This document shows, in pieces, positions 27,528-37,800 of a DNA stretch of 64,000 nucleotides (its first letter is position 1; each line of letters opens with the position of its first letter). Made by a program: the position numbers and the translations under genes. The DNA is from Dyella nitratireducens. GTDB taxonomy: Bacteria; Pseudomonadota; Gammaproteobacteria; Xanthomonadales; Rhodanobacteraceae. The stretch lies in contig NZ_BMJA01000001.1 of assembly GCF_014642835.1 (NCBI RefSeq), positions 2,266,943 to 2,330,942 on the forward strand, in the 5' to 3' direction. The notes beneath the pieces were generated by a model. That model was not told the origin of the DNA. It saw only the letters and a list, made by a program, of their open reading frames with translations, and ran no database searches.

Positions 27528-30182
27528 TTAGAATTGGAAGCGGATGCCTGCCAGATACGTCACGTCATAGAACTCGCGCTGGATGGGCCGATCGGGTGTG
27601 CCCTGGTAGAACGCATGCGGTGTGTTCAACAAGTTTTTCACGTCAAAGTAGATCGACCAGTTTTCCGGAAAGTCGTAGCTGGCGCCAAGATCCATCGAGG
27701 TGCGCGACGCATTGAAGATATCGCTGCTGCGATCGGCACCGATCGCGAACAGGTCCGACGAGACCGAGTAGGCGGCGAGGTTCACCGAAAAGCCCGCACG
27801 CTTGTAAAACAGCGTGGCGTTCCAGGTGTTCTTCGAGGTGGACGGTAGCAGCGAGTACTGGCCCGGCCGGATTTCAAAGCGCGAATCCACCCAGGTGTAG
27901 TTGGCGCCGGCTCCCAGTCCCTGCAACCAATGGGGCAGGCCCTGGAACTGCTGGCTCCAGTTCAGTTCCAAACCACGCGCATAGGATGGACCCGCATTCT
28001 TGTACGTGAACACGCGCAAGGGCTGCGAATTGCCGGGAAACAGGCTGTTGTCGAACGCCTGGGTGGTCTGGATCGGAACAATGTAATCGCTGATTTCCTT
28101 GTCGAAAATGCCCACCGAAACGATGCCGGCACCAGGCAGGTATTTCTCGAAGCTGGCATCTACGCTGTTGGCGGTCGCCGGCTTGAGGTTGGGGTTGCCC
28201 GTTTGCACGATGCCCGAGCCCAGGTCGACCGACAGCGACGGATTGGATTGGTTGAAGCCAGGACGTGCAATGGTCGAGGAATAGGCCACGCGCACCAGCA
28301 TGTTGTCGCCCAGGTCGTAGCGGAACTGCAGGCTGGGAAAAAGATTGTGATAGTTGTGCCGGGTGCTGATCGGATTGGCGAAGATATTGCCCGACGCGTC
28401 CACGCCGGCCGAGAACGCATGGCTCCTGTCACGCGTTTCTTCATAGCGCACGCCGCCGAGGATGCCGAGATTGCCGTAGGTGCCTAGGTATTCGCCGTAA
28501 CCGGCGTAAATGTCCTCGTGCGCATCCAGGAACTGCTGCTGTGCACTCAGCACTTCGTTCGGCCCGATCGTTCCATAACCGAAGATCTGCTGCAGCACGC
28601 TGGGAGCGATATCTACACCGTTCTGATAGATGCCGCCGTAGTACGTTTCGTTGGTGCCGCTCGCTACTTGCGACATCGGTATCGGTGTGAAGGCAACGTT
28701 GTACGGCTGTGCGTTGGTCTGCTTGTGGCGCTGGCGAATGCTGATGCCGAAATTGAGCGACTGGTCGGTCAGGCTGCCCCAGTTGACCGGTGTCTTGGAA
28801 TTGACGGCGTAGCTGGATTCGCGATCAAAGTTGTAGGCCGTGCTGTTGTTGATCGCCGTCAACGTGTAATTGGCCGGGTCAAGGTAACCGGGCAGGCCGG
28901 TAATGCTGTACAGCGGCACGTGGCCCGGCCCGGTATTGTTGTAGGTGATCAGGCCCTGTGCGCTTGCAGGCATGTTGTAGGTAAAGGTGGAGTTGTAGTC
29001 GTACGGCTTCTTGTAGGTACCTTCCACATACGCCACGTGATAGTCGATGCTGGTATCACCCACTTCATTCTGGCCGCCCAGCATGTAGAAACGCTCCCGC
29101 GAGGTTTCCTGTTCATCGCGCAGCGACTTGGTGATGGCGCCGGAAGATGTCAGCGTATCCTGCAACTGGCCGTTCGGCAGTACGGCCGTATTCCCGTCCG
29201 GGAACACGTCGAAGAATTGGCGCTTGTAGTATTCCGTGTAGCCCGCTTCGAACGCGCGGAAATACCACTGATTTTCGTCGTCGAGCTGATAGCCCATATC
29301 CACTGCATAGCCATGGCGCTGGCGATGCAGTTCGTAATCGCGCTGCTCGATATCGTTCACCGCCTGATAGGGGTGAGCGTTATCGCCGAAATACGCCGGC
29401 TCCACGTCGTCGATGCCGCGCCCATCGTTATGCTTGGAAGCGGTCATGCTAATCCAGAAGTTGTTGAAGCGACCACCGCCGGTGAGCGAGAAGTTGGTCA
29501 CGCCGGTACCTCGGAGGGGCTCATAGCCACCGCCCACGTCGCCTTCGAGAAAGCCGCCTTGCTCCTCCGGCGCTGTCTTGGGCAGTACCTCGATGGTGCC
29601 GCCCAGCGCTTCGGCATCCTGGCTCGGCAAGTTGGATTTGGTGACCTCCACCGCGCCGATGAAACCGGTCGGAATGGAGTCGAGCGCTACCGCACGATAA
29701 CCGCCGAAGGGCGACGCGTTATTCGTGGGCAGCAAGCGCACGCCGGCATACGTGGTGCTGTTCAAATCCGCATCGAAGCCACGGATGTTCACGTAACGGC
29801 CTTCGCCTTCGTCCGTTTCCATCGAGATGCCGGGAATGCGCCGGACGGCTTCGGCCGTATTCACATCCGGCAATGCGCGAATCTCATCGCCGGTGCGGAT
29901 GTTGATCAGATTCGGTGCGTTTTCCTGCGTGAAGCGGGCCATTTCCTCGGTGGTGCGTGGCGCCACAACATGCACGCCTTGCAAATCCTTCACCTTCTTC
30001 TTGCCGCTCTTCTCGTCCTCCGCATCGGTTGCAGGCTGCGCAGCATTACTGTCGGTTGTCGTTCCATGATCGCTGGTTGCTGTGGATGCGCCGGCCCATA
30101 CACAAGCCGGTGTGCATAGCACGCCTAGACTTGTCGAAATCACATAACTGAGCAGGACCTTACGTAATGTTGACGATTGCAT
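27528..30182 (-). CDS. TonB-dependent receptor (Xanthomonas/Caulobacter type)
   Basis: An 884-residue outer-membrane receptor: signal peptide, a disordered lysine/aspartate-rich stretch, TonB-box-like VHVVAPR, plug with LPDVNTAEAVRRIPGISMET and VNIRGFDADLNSTTYAGVRL, and a barrel ending DRPIQREFYDVTYLAGIRFQF. The plug wording is that of the TonB-Xanth-Caul family, often linked to carbohydrate or organophosphate uptake. ATG at 30182 is chosen because the signal peptide follows. It shares many blocks (PYDYNSTF, DRPIQREFYD) with the receptor at 43074-45965. Substrate unknown. Confidence 0.9.
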   Translation of the reverse strand: MQSSTLRKVLLSYVISTSLGVLCTPACVWAGASTATSDHGTTTDSNAAQPATDAEDEKSGKKKVKDLQGVHVVAPRTTEEMARFTQENAPNLINIRTGDEIRALPDVNTAEAVRRIPGISMETDEGEGRYVNIRGFDADLNSTTYAGVRLLPTNNASPFGGYRAVALDSIPTGFIGAVEVTKSNLPSQDAEALGGTIEVLPKTAPEEQGGFLEGDVGGGYEPLRGTGVTNFSLTGGGRFNNFWISMTASKHNDGRGIDDVEPAYFGDNAHPYQAVNDIEQRDYELHRQRHGYAVDMGYQLDDENQWYFRAFEAGYTEYYKRQFFDVFPDGNTAVLPNGQLQDTLTSSGAITKSLRDEQETSRERFYMLGGQNEVGDTSIDYHVAYVEGTYKKPYDYNSTFTYNMPASAQGLITYNNTGPGHVPLYSITGLPGYLDPANYTLTAINNSTAYNFDRESSYAVNSKTPVNWGSLTDQSLNFGISIRQRHKQTNAQPYNVAFTPIPMSQVASGTNETYYGGIYQNGVDIAPSVLQQIFGYGTIGPNEVLSAQQQFLDAHEDIYAGYGEYLGTYGNLGILGGVRYEETRDRSHAFSAGVDASGNIFANPISTRHNYHNLFPSLQFRYDLGDNMLVRVAYSSTIARPGFNQSNPSLSVDLGSGIVQTGNPNLKPATANSVDASFEKYLPGAGIVSVGIFDKEISDYIVPIQTTQAFDNSLFPGNSQPLRVFTYKNAGPSYARGLELNWSQQFQGLPHWLQGLGAGANYTWVDSRFEIRPGQYSLLPSTSKNTWNATLFYKRAGFSVNLAAYSVSSDLFAIGADRSSDIFNASRTSMDLGASYDFPENWSIYFDVKNLLNTPHAFYQGTPDRPIQREFYDVTYLAGIRFQF

Positions 30183-30347
30183 GAAAACGAGCCTCGTGAA
30201 AAAAAGCCTCTCGCGGCGCGTGCATGGCATGCGCCGGGACGGAAGTTCTTGGGAGCTCGTTCAAATTAGGTCGCGCAGATGACGCTTTTGTTGCTGAAGA
30301 TTGACGAGGTAGTAAGACATTTGCTCAACGGTCAATCCGCGCCGCAG

Positions 30348-30763
30348 TCAGTCTGACGGCCACACGTCTAAACGATGGAAGGTGATCGAAAAATCCAGGT
30401 GCGCATGCTGCATGGATAGTTCGATCAACGCTGGCAGGATATATCGACGCCCGAATGCGACAGGCATATCGATGCGTACACGGCATGCCGGGTGCTGTTG
30501 TTCGGCCTTCAAACAGCCTTCAGCGTCTGCCAGTATCGCCATGGCGCGCTGGCAGCTCGCGAAATAGGCGCACCCTCGGGTGTCAGGCTGATCCGCCGAG
30601 TAGTCCTGTGCAATAACTTGCTGCCCAGCCGTGCCTCCAGCCGCATCACGCTTTTGCTCAATGCCGAGCCAGTCATTCCCAGCGCCAAGGTGGCAGCCGT
30701 AAAACTGCCTGTTTGAGCGACAGCAACGAAATGCTGGACGTCAATGAAAGCGTTTTTTTCCAT
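30348..30763 (-). pseudogene. LysR-family regulator, frameshifted and truncated
   Basis: The first 84-residue frame (from 30763) is a LysR helix-turn-helix: FIDVQHFVAVAQTGSFTAATLALGM and LEARLGSKLLHRTTRRISLTPEG. Where the chain should continue, the frame shifts (about 30566-30572). The adjacent frame carries on with FASCQRAMAILADAEG and RVRIDMPVAFGRRYILPAL, the start of a LysR effector domain. Homology stops near 30385, so about half of the usual 300 residues is missing. It is divergent from a decayed MFS gene, the usual LysR/transporter arrangement. Confidence 0.8.
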
Positions 30764-31025
30764 TTTCCGACTAACGCTCCATTGATTCTTGGGGGGACTT
30801 AGTCATTGGAATTTCGTCTACTTAATCGCGCTGATAGACGCAACTATATTCAATATATATCTCGTCGATCTTTGGCTGATGGTGCCATGCAGGTCCTATC
30901 CCGCGTCCAACATTGACAACGGATGATTCCTCTTCGGTTAGCAGGTGAAGCGGCGCGTTCGGCGTTTTTCCCAAGGGTCGGCAGGATTTGCTGATGTCAG
31001 TGTGTCAATAATTGGAATTGTCCTA

Positions 31026-31270
31026 ATGAAAAACACTCCCCTATTGCTGTGGGCGCTCGCACTAGCTGTTTTTGCGATCATCACCACCGAACTTGGCATT
31101 ATCGGTTTGCTGCTGCAGCTCGTCAGTCAGCGCAGCATCAGCGCCACGCAGGTGGGGCTGCTTGTCAGCACTTACGCGGTAGTCGTCGCCATCACCGGGT
31201 CTTTCATGACATTGTTGATGTCGGGCTGGAATAAAAAACATGTCCTGCTGGGCGTGATGCTTTTGTTTGT
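31026..31270 (+). pseudogene. MFS transporter (AraJ-like), N-terminal remnant
   Basis: From ATG 31026 the frame encodes the first two to three helices of a sugar-efflux-type MFS protein: TPLLLWALALAVFAIITTELGII, LVSTYAVVVAITGSF and KKHVLLGVMLLFVMS. Typical prolines of the family are already lost (GLLLQ for GLLPQ, GSF for GPF). After about 31270 the homology ends abruptly and the frame continues into unrelated sequence up to 31520. The full family length is about 390 residues, so this is a broken gene. Confidence 0.75.
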
Positions 31271-31465
31271 GATGTCCGGCGGGTTCCAAAGTCATTTCAA
31301 AGAAGTCCAGGGCACCAAGTTGCACTATTCGGAGCCACTTGTCGGAGCCACTTGCTGGTTTTGCGATTCCGGCTCACTCGCTAGCGTCTGGCTCTCAGCT
31401 GAGGGCGCCACGTTGCGGCATACCTGGCTGGCATGGCGTGGAACCGGCGGCTGGTGCCAAGCAGG

Positions 31466-31522
31466 GGTCAATCATCCTTGCAATTATGGAATAAGAATCC
31501 ATAATTACAAGGATGATTGACC
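31466..31522. repeat. 25-bp inverted repeat covering the start of the AAA/DUF4143 gene
   Basis: Arms of 25 nt (31466-31490 and 31498-31522) are complementary with one mismatch and separated by ATAAGAA. The right arm contains the ribosome site AAGG and the start codon ATGATTGACC of the ATPase, while the left arm carries the same start on the opposite strand. It could be an operator, an mRNA hairpin that hides the start codon, or the trace of an inverted duplication. Confidence 0.85.
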
Positions 31523-32697
31523 GTCTTCTGCTCGCCGATCTACGCCTCGCCCTGGCCGAATCCTCGGCCGTGGCCCTTCTCGGGCCGCGGCAGGTCGGCA
31601 AGACGACGCTGGCTTTGACCTTGGGTCAGGAACGGCCATCGCTTTACCTCGATCTGGAATCCGAAGCTGACCGGACCAAGCTGATCGAGCCGGAGCTCTA
31701 TCTGCCGCAGCACGAGGACAAGCTGGTGATCCTCGATGAAATCCAGCGAGCGCCGCAGTTGTTCCAGAGCTTGCGCGGATTGATTGATGCCGGACGGCGG
31801 CATGGCCGGCGTCACGGCCGCTTTTTGTTGCTCGGCTCTGCATCTATCGATTTGCTCAAGCAATCCAGCGAGTCGCTCGCCGGGCGCATTCGCTATCTGG
31901 AATTGCCGCCGATCCATGCCGGTGAGATCGGCGTCGAACGCTTGAACGCTTTATGGTTGCGTGGTGGATTTCCGGAAAGCCTGCTGGCGGTGACCGATGC
32001 CGCCAGCCTGCGCTGGCGATTGGATTTTATCCGTAGCTATCTGGAGCGGGACATCCCGCAACTGGGGCCGCGCATTCCGGCGGAAACCTTGCGTCGGCTG
32101 TGGACCATGCTGGCACACCAGCAAGGTGGTCTGCTCAACGCTGCAGCGTTGGCACGCGCACTGGCGGTGGATGGCAAAACCATTGCTTCCTACCTGGATC
32201 TGCTGGTGGATCTGCTGTTGGTGCGTCGCCTGCCGCCCTGGCATCAAAATGCTGGCAAGCGGCTGGTCAAATCACCCAAGGTCTATGTACGCGATTCCGG
32301 ACTGGTGCATGCCTTGCTCGGCGTCGGCGATAGCGAATCACTACTCGCACATCCTGTGGCGGGCGGAAGTTGGGAAGGGCTGGCGATTGAATCGCTGTTG
32401 GCCTGTGCACCGGACGGTACGGAGTCTTCTTTCTATCGCACCTCTGCAGGAGCGGAAATCGATCTGGTGCTGAAGCTGCCCGGACAGCGCCGCCCTTGGG
32501 CGATCGAAGTAAAGCGCAGCCTGGCCCCCAAACTGGAGCGCGGTTTCTATCATGCGTGCCAGGACATCGATCCGGCTGAGCGCTTGGTCGTGTACGCCGG
32601 AACGGAGCCATTTCCCGTTGCCAAAGGCATCCAGGCGCTGCCTTTGTGTGAACTGTGCCGACGTCTAATAGCCTTGCGCGAAGCCAAAGCCAAGTAG
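31513..32697 (+). CDS. AAA ATPase with DUF4143 domain
   Basis: A 394-residue protein of the widespread AAA_14/DUF4143 family. Walker A is LLGPRQVGKTTLAL (about 23-36), Walker B LVILDEIQRAP (about 72-82), sensor region FLLLGSASIDLLKQSSESLAGR, then the DUF4143 part with DVYVRDSGLVHALL-like VYVRDSGLVHALLG and EIDLVLKLPGQRRPWAIEVKRS, a PD-(D/E)XK-like nuclease pattern. The role in cells is not established. The start lies within a strong inverted repeat, and decayed genes lie directly upstream. Confidence 0.85.
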   Translation: MIDRLLLADLRLALAESSAVALLGPRQVGKTTLALTLGQERPSLYLDLESEADRTKLIEPELYLPQHEDKLVILDEIQRAPQLFQSLRGLIDAGRRHGRRHGRFLLLGSASIDLLKQSSESLAGRIRYLELPPIHAGEIGVERLNALWLRGGFPESLLAVTDAASLRWRLDFIRSYLERDIPQLGPRIPAETLRRLWTMLAHQQGGLLNAAALARALAVDGKTIASYLDLLVDLLLVRRLPPWHQNAGKRLVKSPKVYVRDSGLVHALLGVGDSESLLAHPVAGGSWEGLAIESLLACAPDGTESSFYRTSAGAEIDLVLKLPGQRRPWAIEVKRSLAPKLERGFYHACQDIDPAERLVVYAGTEPFPVAKGIQALPLCELCRRLIALREAKAK

Positions 32698-32740
32698 GTC
32701 ATCTCGCTGTTGCGCACATCAGCTCATAGTCCGCTTGCGC

Positions 32741-32770
32741 AAAAAAACGGCCCCGATCGGGGCCGTTGTT
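32741..32770 (-). terminator. Rho-independent terminator (pagL-like gene, possibly bidirectional)
   Basis: Stem AACGGCCCC / GGGGCCGTT with a short GAT-type loop (32746-32767). On the minus strand it is followed by seven T, so it ends the deacylase transcript. It may also act on the ATPase mRNA from the other side. Confidence 0.85.
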
Positions 32771-32789
32771 CCATGCATGAATGTTGGGC

Positions 32790-33311
32790 TTAAAACGCGA
32801 TACCAGCCACTACCATCGTCTCGCCACGGTTCGGCTCATGGATGCCGGCGTTGGAAATATGGCGAAGACCAAGGCTCCAGTGGTTGCCTTGGTAACCCAA
32901 CGTGGTCGTGAATTCGAAGGCGCTGCTCAGCGCTTCGGTGCGTCCGGTATGCACGGTGGGCTGTTCGCTGATGAAGATATTCCGGTACCACGCATTGGCG
33001 GGGCCGTAGTGGAAGCGCACACCGGCAGCGACCAATCCGACGTCATCGCGGGTGGTGTAGCGGCTGTTGTCGAAGCGCTTGAGGTCGCGGCCGCTGATCC
33101 AGCCGGCGGTGATGTCAGGTGCCCAGGTGAAGTTGCTGCTGCCAAACTGGTGTTCGTCGAAGATCACTTCGCCGAACGCGACAGGCGTGCTGTAGCTGTC
33201 CATGTAGCTGACGCCGCCTTGCAGTTCGAAGCGGGCCGCCATCGCGGGCAGGGCCGGTAACGCAAACATCAATACAGCGACGGCGCTGCGAGTGAGGGGA
33301 TGCATACGCAT
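32790..33311 (-). CDS. pagL: Lipid A 3-O-deacylase (PagL-type acyloxyacyl hydrolase)
   Basis: A 173-residue outer-membrane beta-barrel enzyme that removes the 3-O acyl chain from lipid A. It has a signal peptide (LTRSAVAVLMFALPALPAMAA), alternating barrel strands, and the C-terminal catalytic His-Ser pair in LGLRHISNAGIHEPNRG, with the usual terminal aromatic residue (GIAF). Length matches PagL. Single gene with its own terminator. ATG 33311 used (33305 possible). Confidence 0.88.
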   Translation of the reverse strand: MRMHPLTRSAVAVLMFALPALPAMAARFELQGGVSYMDSYSTPVAFGEVIFDEHQFGSSNFTWAPDITAGWISGRDLKRFDNSRYTTRDDVGLVAAGVRFHYGPANAWYRNIFISEQPTVHTGRTEALSSAFEFTTTLGYQGNHWSLGLRHISNAGIHEPNRGETMVVAGIAF

Positions 33312-33607
33312 GAAAGTTACCTATGTGGGATAGGAAGGCGTTTTGTGTACTTAAAAGTTTACAAATGATTAAGTTCGGTTGCCAGCCATATTTGTGTCAT
33401 TTCCCGCAACGGAGCGTTGACCAAGAAAGTATTGCGTGAAAACGTCAGTGATGCGTAAGCCAACACTGACGCAAGTCGCTTCGATACCACGTCCATGGCA
33501 TCCAAATCTTGGACGATCCTGTCCGGGCCGGGAATGGTTGTGCCGGCGGTGCAGGCTTCAATCATGCGTATGACTGGGGCAGGTGATAACAGGGATGGCG
33601 ATGATGC
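33312..33607. other. Intergenic region between pagL-like and LysR genes
   Basis: About 300 nt between the pagL start and the end of the LysR gene. A 68-residue minus-strand frame (33359-33565) is open but has no ribosome site or known domain. No repeat or strong hairpin was seen. Confidence 0.4.
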
Positions 33608-34525
33608 TCAGGCCTTTATGCCTTTGGATGCCAGGCACTGCGCAATATCCAGGAACGCATGCACCATCGGATCGTTCGCGTCGTCACGGTAGATGGCCCA
33701 TACGGCAGTGGCCGCCTCCGTGTTCGCCAACGGGCGGTACACCACGTTCTCCACTTTCATGCGCTGGATCGAACCAGGTAGCACGGCCACGCCGAAACCA
33801 CCTGAAATCAGCCCGATGATGGTGGGCAGCTCACGCACTTCATACAGGATATGCGGACTGAAACCCGCCCGTGCGCAGAGCGCGATCACTTCGTCATACA
33901 GCCGCATGCCAAGATGGCGCTGGTAGAAGATGAAATCTTCGCCAGCCAGCTCGCAGATGTTGACGGGACCTTCCGCTGCGGCCAATGGATTGCTCGCATG
34001 CATGACGACGGTGAGCGAATCCTTGAACAGCTCGATCGCCTTGATGTTGTCCGGCAAGGCATCGGGCCGGATCACGCCCACGTCGATCAATCCCTGTTCC
34101 AACGCATCGATCTGCTGCGAGGTGGCCATTTCATGGATCAGCAGGCGCACGTCGGGCAGACGTTCGCGAAAACGTGCCAGCACGCGCGGCACCACCACGG
34201 TGAACGGGCCGGAAGACACCAGCCCCAGATGCAATTCGCCTAATTCTCCGCGCTGTGAACGAGCCACGGATTCGGCCGCGCGTTCGGCCTGCGTAAGAAT
34301 AGTGCGTGCGCGAGGGAGCAGGGCGCTGCCGGCCGCGCTCAAAGCAATGCCGCGTCCCCTGCGCTCGAACAACTTCGCGCCCAGGCGCGTTTCAAGCGCA
34401 TGAATCTGCTGGCTGAGCGGTGGCTGCGAAATGCCTAATCGTTCGGCCGCACGACCGAAATGCAATTCGTCGGCCACGGTGACGAAGTACTTCAGATGCC
34501 GCAGCTCGAGGTAATCATTCGTCAT
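33608..34525 (-). CDS. LysR-family transcriptional regulator
   Basis: A 305-residue regulator with N-terminal helix-turn-helix (LRHLKYFVTVADELHFGRAAE, RLGISQPPLSQQIHALETRLG) and a periplasmic-binding-like effector domain (about 95-300). The ATG at 34525 starts the conserved part; the 34534 codon is TTG. It is divergent from the RND pump genes, 312 nt away, and is the probable regulator of that operon. Confidence 0.92.
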   Translation of the reverse strand: MTNDYLELRHLKYFVTVADELHFGRAAERLGISQPPLSQQIHALETRLGAKLFERRGRGIALSAAGSALLPRARTILTQAERAAESVARSQRGELGELHLGLVSSGPFTVVVPRVLARFRERLPDVRLLIHEMATSQQIDALEQGLIDVGVIRPDALPDNIKAIELFKDSLTVVMHASNPLAAAEGPVNICELAGEDFIFYQRHLGMRLYDEVIALCARAGFSPHILYEVRELPTIIGLISGGFGVAVLPGSIQRMKVENVVYRPLANTEAATAVWAIYRDDANDPMVHAFLDIAQCLASKGIKA

Positions 34526-34651
34526 GCGTATCAAGCCATTCGCTTTGCTGTATCGATCTTAGCAAGCCGTACAACTAATCTTCACTTCCGGTGGCGATCC
34601 CCCAAGACCATAGGCTGCCACACATCTCTGCGATGCCCTCACTTGCCGGGA

Positions 34652-34731
34652 CGTCATTCCCGCGAAAGCGGGAATCCATCTTCGCTTTTCGCGCAAGAGC
34701 AACATGGATTCCCGCTTTCGCGGGAATGACG
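34652..34731. repeat. Family B palindromic repeat, copy 2
   Basis: 28-nt arms CGTCATTCCCGCGAAAGCGG... and ...CCGCTTTCGCGGGAATGACG (34652-34679 and 34704-34731) with perfect complement and a 24-nt loop. It lies between the divergent LysR and RND genes, close to where the pump promoter is expected. Confidence 0.92.
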
Positions 34732-34837
34732 GCAAGGGAGAACTGAGCATCCGCAAAGGGCGTGCAGTTACCTAAGTCCAAGGCGCTACACAAGTTCCTT
34801 TCGTCGTCCCGACGAGCCATCCCTGGAGCCCATCCCC

Positions 34838-37800
34838 ATGCTAAGGATCGTACGGCTTGCGCTGGAGCGGCCTTATACCTTCGTCGTTCTCGCGCTGCTG
34901 ATCCTGATTGTCGGGCCATTGGCTGCCTTGCGCACGCCAACCGACATTTTTCCGGATATCAAGATCCCGGTGATTGCGGTGGTATGGACGTACACCGGCC
35001 TGCCGCCGGACCAGATGGCCGGCCGTATTGCCTCGCCGTTTGAGCGCGTGCTCACCACCACGGTGAACGACGTGGAGCATATCGAGGCCAAGTCGATCGC
35101 CGGCTACGGCATCATCAAGATCTTCTTCCAGCCCAGCGTCAACATTGCCACTGCCAACGCACAGGTGACGGCAGTCGCGCAGACGATGCTCAAGCAGTTG
35201 CCGCCGGGCATTACCCCGCCGCTGATCCTCAACTACAACGCCTCGACGGTGCCGATCCTGCAGCTTGCGCTATCGGGCAAGGGTCTTAGCGAACAGAACC
35301 TGGGCGACTTGGGGCTAAACATCCTGCGCCCGCAGCTCGTTTCGGTCGCCGGCGCGGCAATCCCTTATCCCTATGGCGGCAAGACGCGCCAGGTGCAGAT
35401 CGACGTCGATTCTGCGGCACTGCAGGCGCGCGGTTTGTCGGCGCAAGACGTGGCCAATGCGCTGGCCGCACAGAATCTGATCATCCCGGTTGGCACGCAG
35501 AAAATCGGCACGTTCGAGTACACGCTGAATCTCAACAACTCGCCGTCCGACATCAACGAACTGGGCAATCTGCCGATCAAGCAAGTGAACGGCACCACCA
35601 TCTACATCCGTGACGTGGCCCACGTGCGCGACGGCGCGCCGCCGCAGACCAACATCGTGCACGTGGACGGCAACCGTTCGGTGCTGCTGACCATCCTGAA
35701 GAACGGCTCGGCGTCGACGCTGGCGATCGTGTCCGGCATCAAGCAGCGCTTGGCCGACAGCAAGGGCATTCTGCCGGATAACCTCAAAGTCACGCCCATC
35801 GGCGATCAGTCGCTGTTCGTGCGCGCTGCCATCACCGGCGTGGCGCGCGAAGGCGTGATCGCCGCGGCGCTCACCAGCCTGATGATCCTGTTGTTCCTGG
35901 GCAGCTGGCGTTCCACCGTGATTATCGCCGTGTCGATTCCGCTGGCGATTCTTGGCGCCATCGCGCTGCTGTCGGCCTTCGGCGAAACGCTCAACATCAT
36001 GACATTGGGTGGTCTGGCGCTGGCGGTCGGTATTCTGGTGGACGATGCCACCGTCACCATCGAGAACATCAACTGGCACCTTGAGCACGGCAAGGATGTG
36101 GAAACGTCGATCATCGACGGCGCCAAGCAGATTGTGACGCCGGCCTTCGTGTCGCTGTTGTGCATCTGCATCGTGTTCGTGCCGATGTTCTTCCTGGATG
36201 GTGTGGCACGTTTCCTGTTCGTGCCGATGGCGGAGGCGGTGATCTTCGCGATGGTGTGCTCGTTCATCCTCTCGCGCACGCTGGTGCCGACGATGGCGAA
36301 GTTCCTGTTGAAGCCGCATACACCGCATGTCGACGAGCAGGGCAAACATGCAGCGCCATCGCGCAATCCGTTGGTGCGCTTCCAGCGTGCCTTCGAGGCA
36401 CGTTTCGAACGTATCCGCGCGACGTATCACGGCATGCTGGATCTGGCGCTCGCGCATCGCCGGCCGTTCGTGCTCGGCTTCCTTGCTTTCGTGCTGGTGT
36501 CTTTTCTGCTGGTGCCGTTCCTGGGCCGCAACTTCTTCCCTGATGTGGACGGCGGCCAGATCCTGATGCACGTGCGCGCGCAGGTCGGCACGCGCGTGGA
36601 AGAAACCGCCAACCTGTTCAACAAGATCGAGGGCACTGTGCGTGCAGTCATTCCGCCCAAGGACCTGGGCACGGTGGTGGACAACATGGGCCTGTCCAGC
36701 AGCGGCATCAACACCACGTACAACAACACCGGCTTGATCGGCGAGCAGGACGGCGACATCCAGATTGCCCTCAACGAAGGCCATCGCCCCACGGCCGAAT
36801 ACGTGCGCAAGTTGCGCGAGCTGCTGCCGCGCCAATATCCGAGCGCGACGTTCTCGTTCCCGCCGGCGGATATCGTCAGCCAGATCCTGAACTTCGGTTC
36901 GCCTGCGCCGATCGATCTGCAGATTCGTGGCCCGAACCTGGCAGCCAACTTTACGTACGCGAACAACCTGCTTGGCCAGATCAAGCGTGTTCCGGGCGTG
37001 GTCGATGCGCGCATCCAGGAATCGCAGGCCAATCCCGCCTTCGACGTCAACGTCGATCGCACGCAGGCGCAGTTGCTCGGCATCACTGAGCGCGACGTCA
37101 CCAACAGCCTGGTGGTGAACCTGGCCGGTTCCAGCCAGGTGGCGCCCACGTTCTGGCTCAATCCGGTCAACGGCGTGTCGTATCCGATCGTGATGCAAAC
37201 GCCGCAGTACGCGCTCGACAGTCTGGCGCAGCTGCGCAATCTGCCGGTCAATGGCAGTAACGGGCAGGAGCAGGTCCTGGGTGGCCTGGTGACGCTCAAA
37301 CGCAACGATACCAACGCAGTGGTCGACCAGTACGACATCCAGTCGGTGGTGCAGATCTATGCCGCCACGCAGGACCGCGATCTTGGCGCCGTTGCGGCCG
37401 ACGTGCAGAAGCTGATTGACAACACAGCCAGCCAACAGCCGAAAGGTTCGCACGTCGTGCTGCTTGGCCAGGTTCAAACCATGAACAGCGCCTTCTCAGG
37501 TTTGCTGTTCGGCTTGCTCGGCGCGGTCGTGCTGATCTATCTGTTGATCGTGGTGAACTTCCAATCGTGGAGTGATCCGTTCGTGATCATCACCGCGCTG
37601 CCTGCCGCATTGGCCGGCATCGTGTGGATACTGTTCGCCACGCATACACCGCTGTCGGTACCGGCGCTGACCGGCGCGATCATGTGCATGGGCGTGGCTA
37701 CCGCCAACTCGATCCTGGTGGTGAGCTTCTGCCGCGAACGTCTAGCCGAGCACGGGGATGCCACGCTGGCGGCGCTCGAAGCCGGCTTCACGCGCTTCCG

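Noticed and set aside
28518-30119. A 533-residue open frame antisense to the first TonB receptor
   Set aside because: No recognisable domain or start signal; it mirrors the receptor's codon pattern.
31026-31520. The MFS-like frame as an intact small membrane protein
   Set aside because: Homology ends abruptly after two to three helices, conserved prolines are lost and the last 80 residues are unrelated to the family.
33359-33565. A 68-residue minus-strand frame between the pagL-like and LysR genes
   Set aside because: No ribosome site, no homology recognised, and codon use gives no support; kept only as an open frame in an intergenic region.
35315-37477. A 720-residue open frame antisense to the RND permease
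   Set aside because: Composition is Arg/His/Gln-rich and repetitive, as in other antisense frames here; the plus-strand gene is complete and well conserved.
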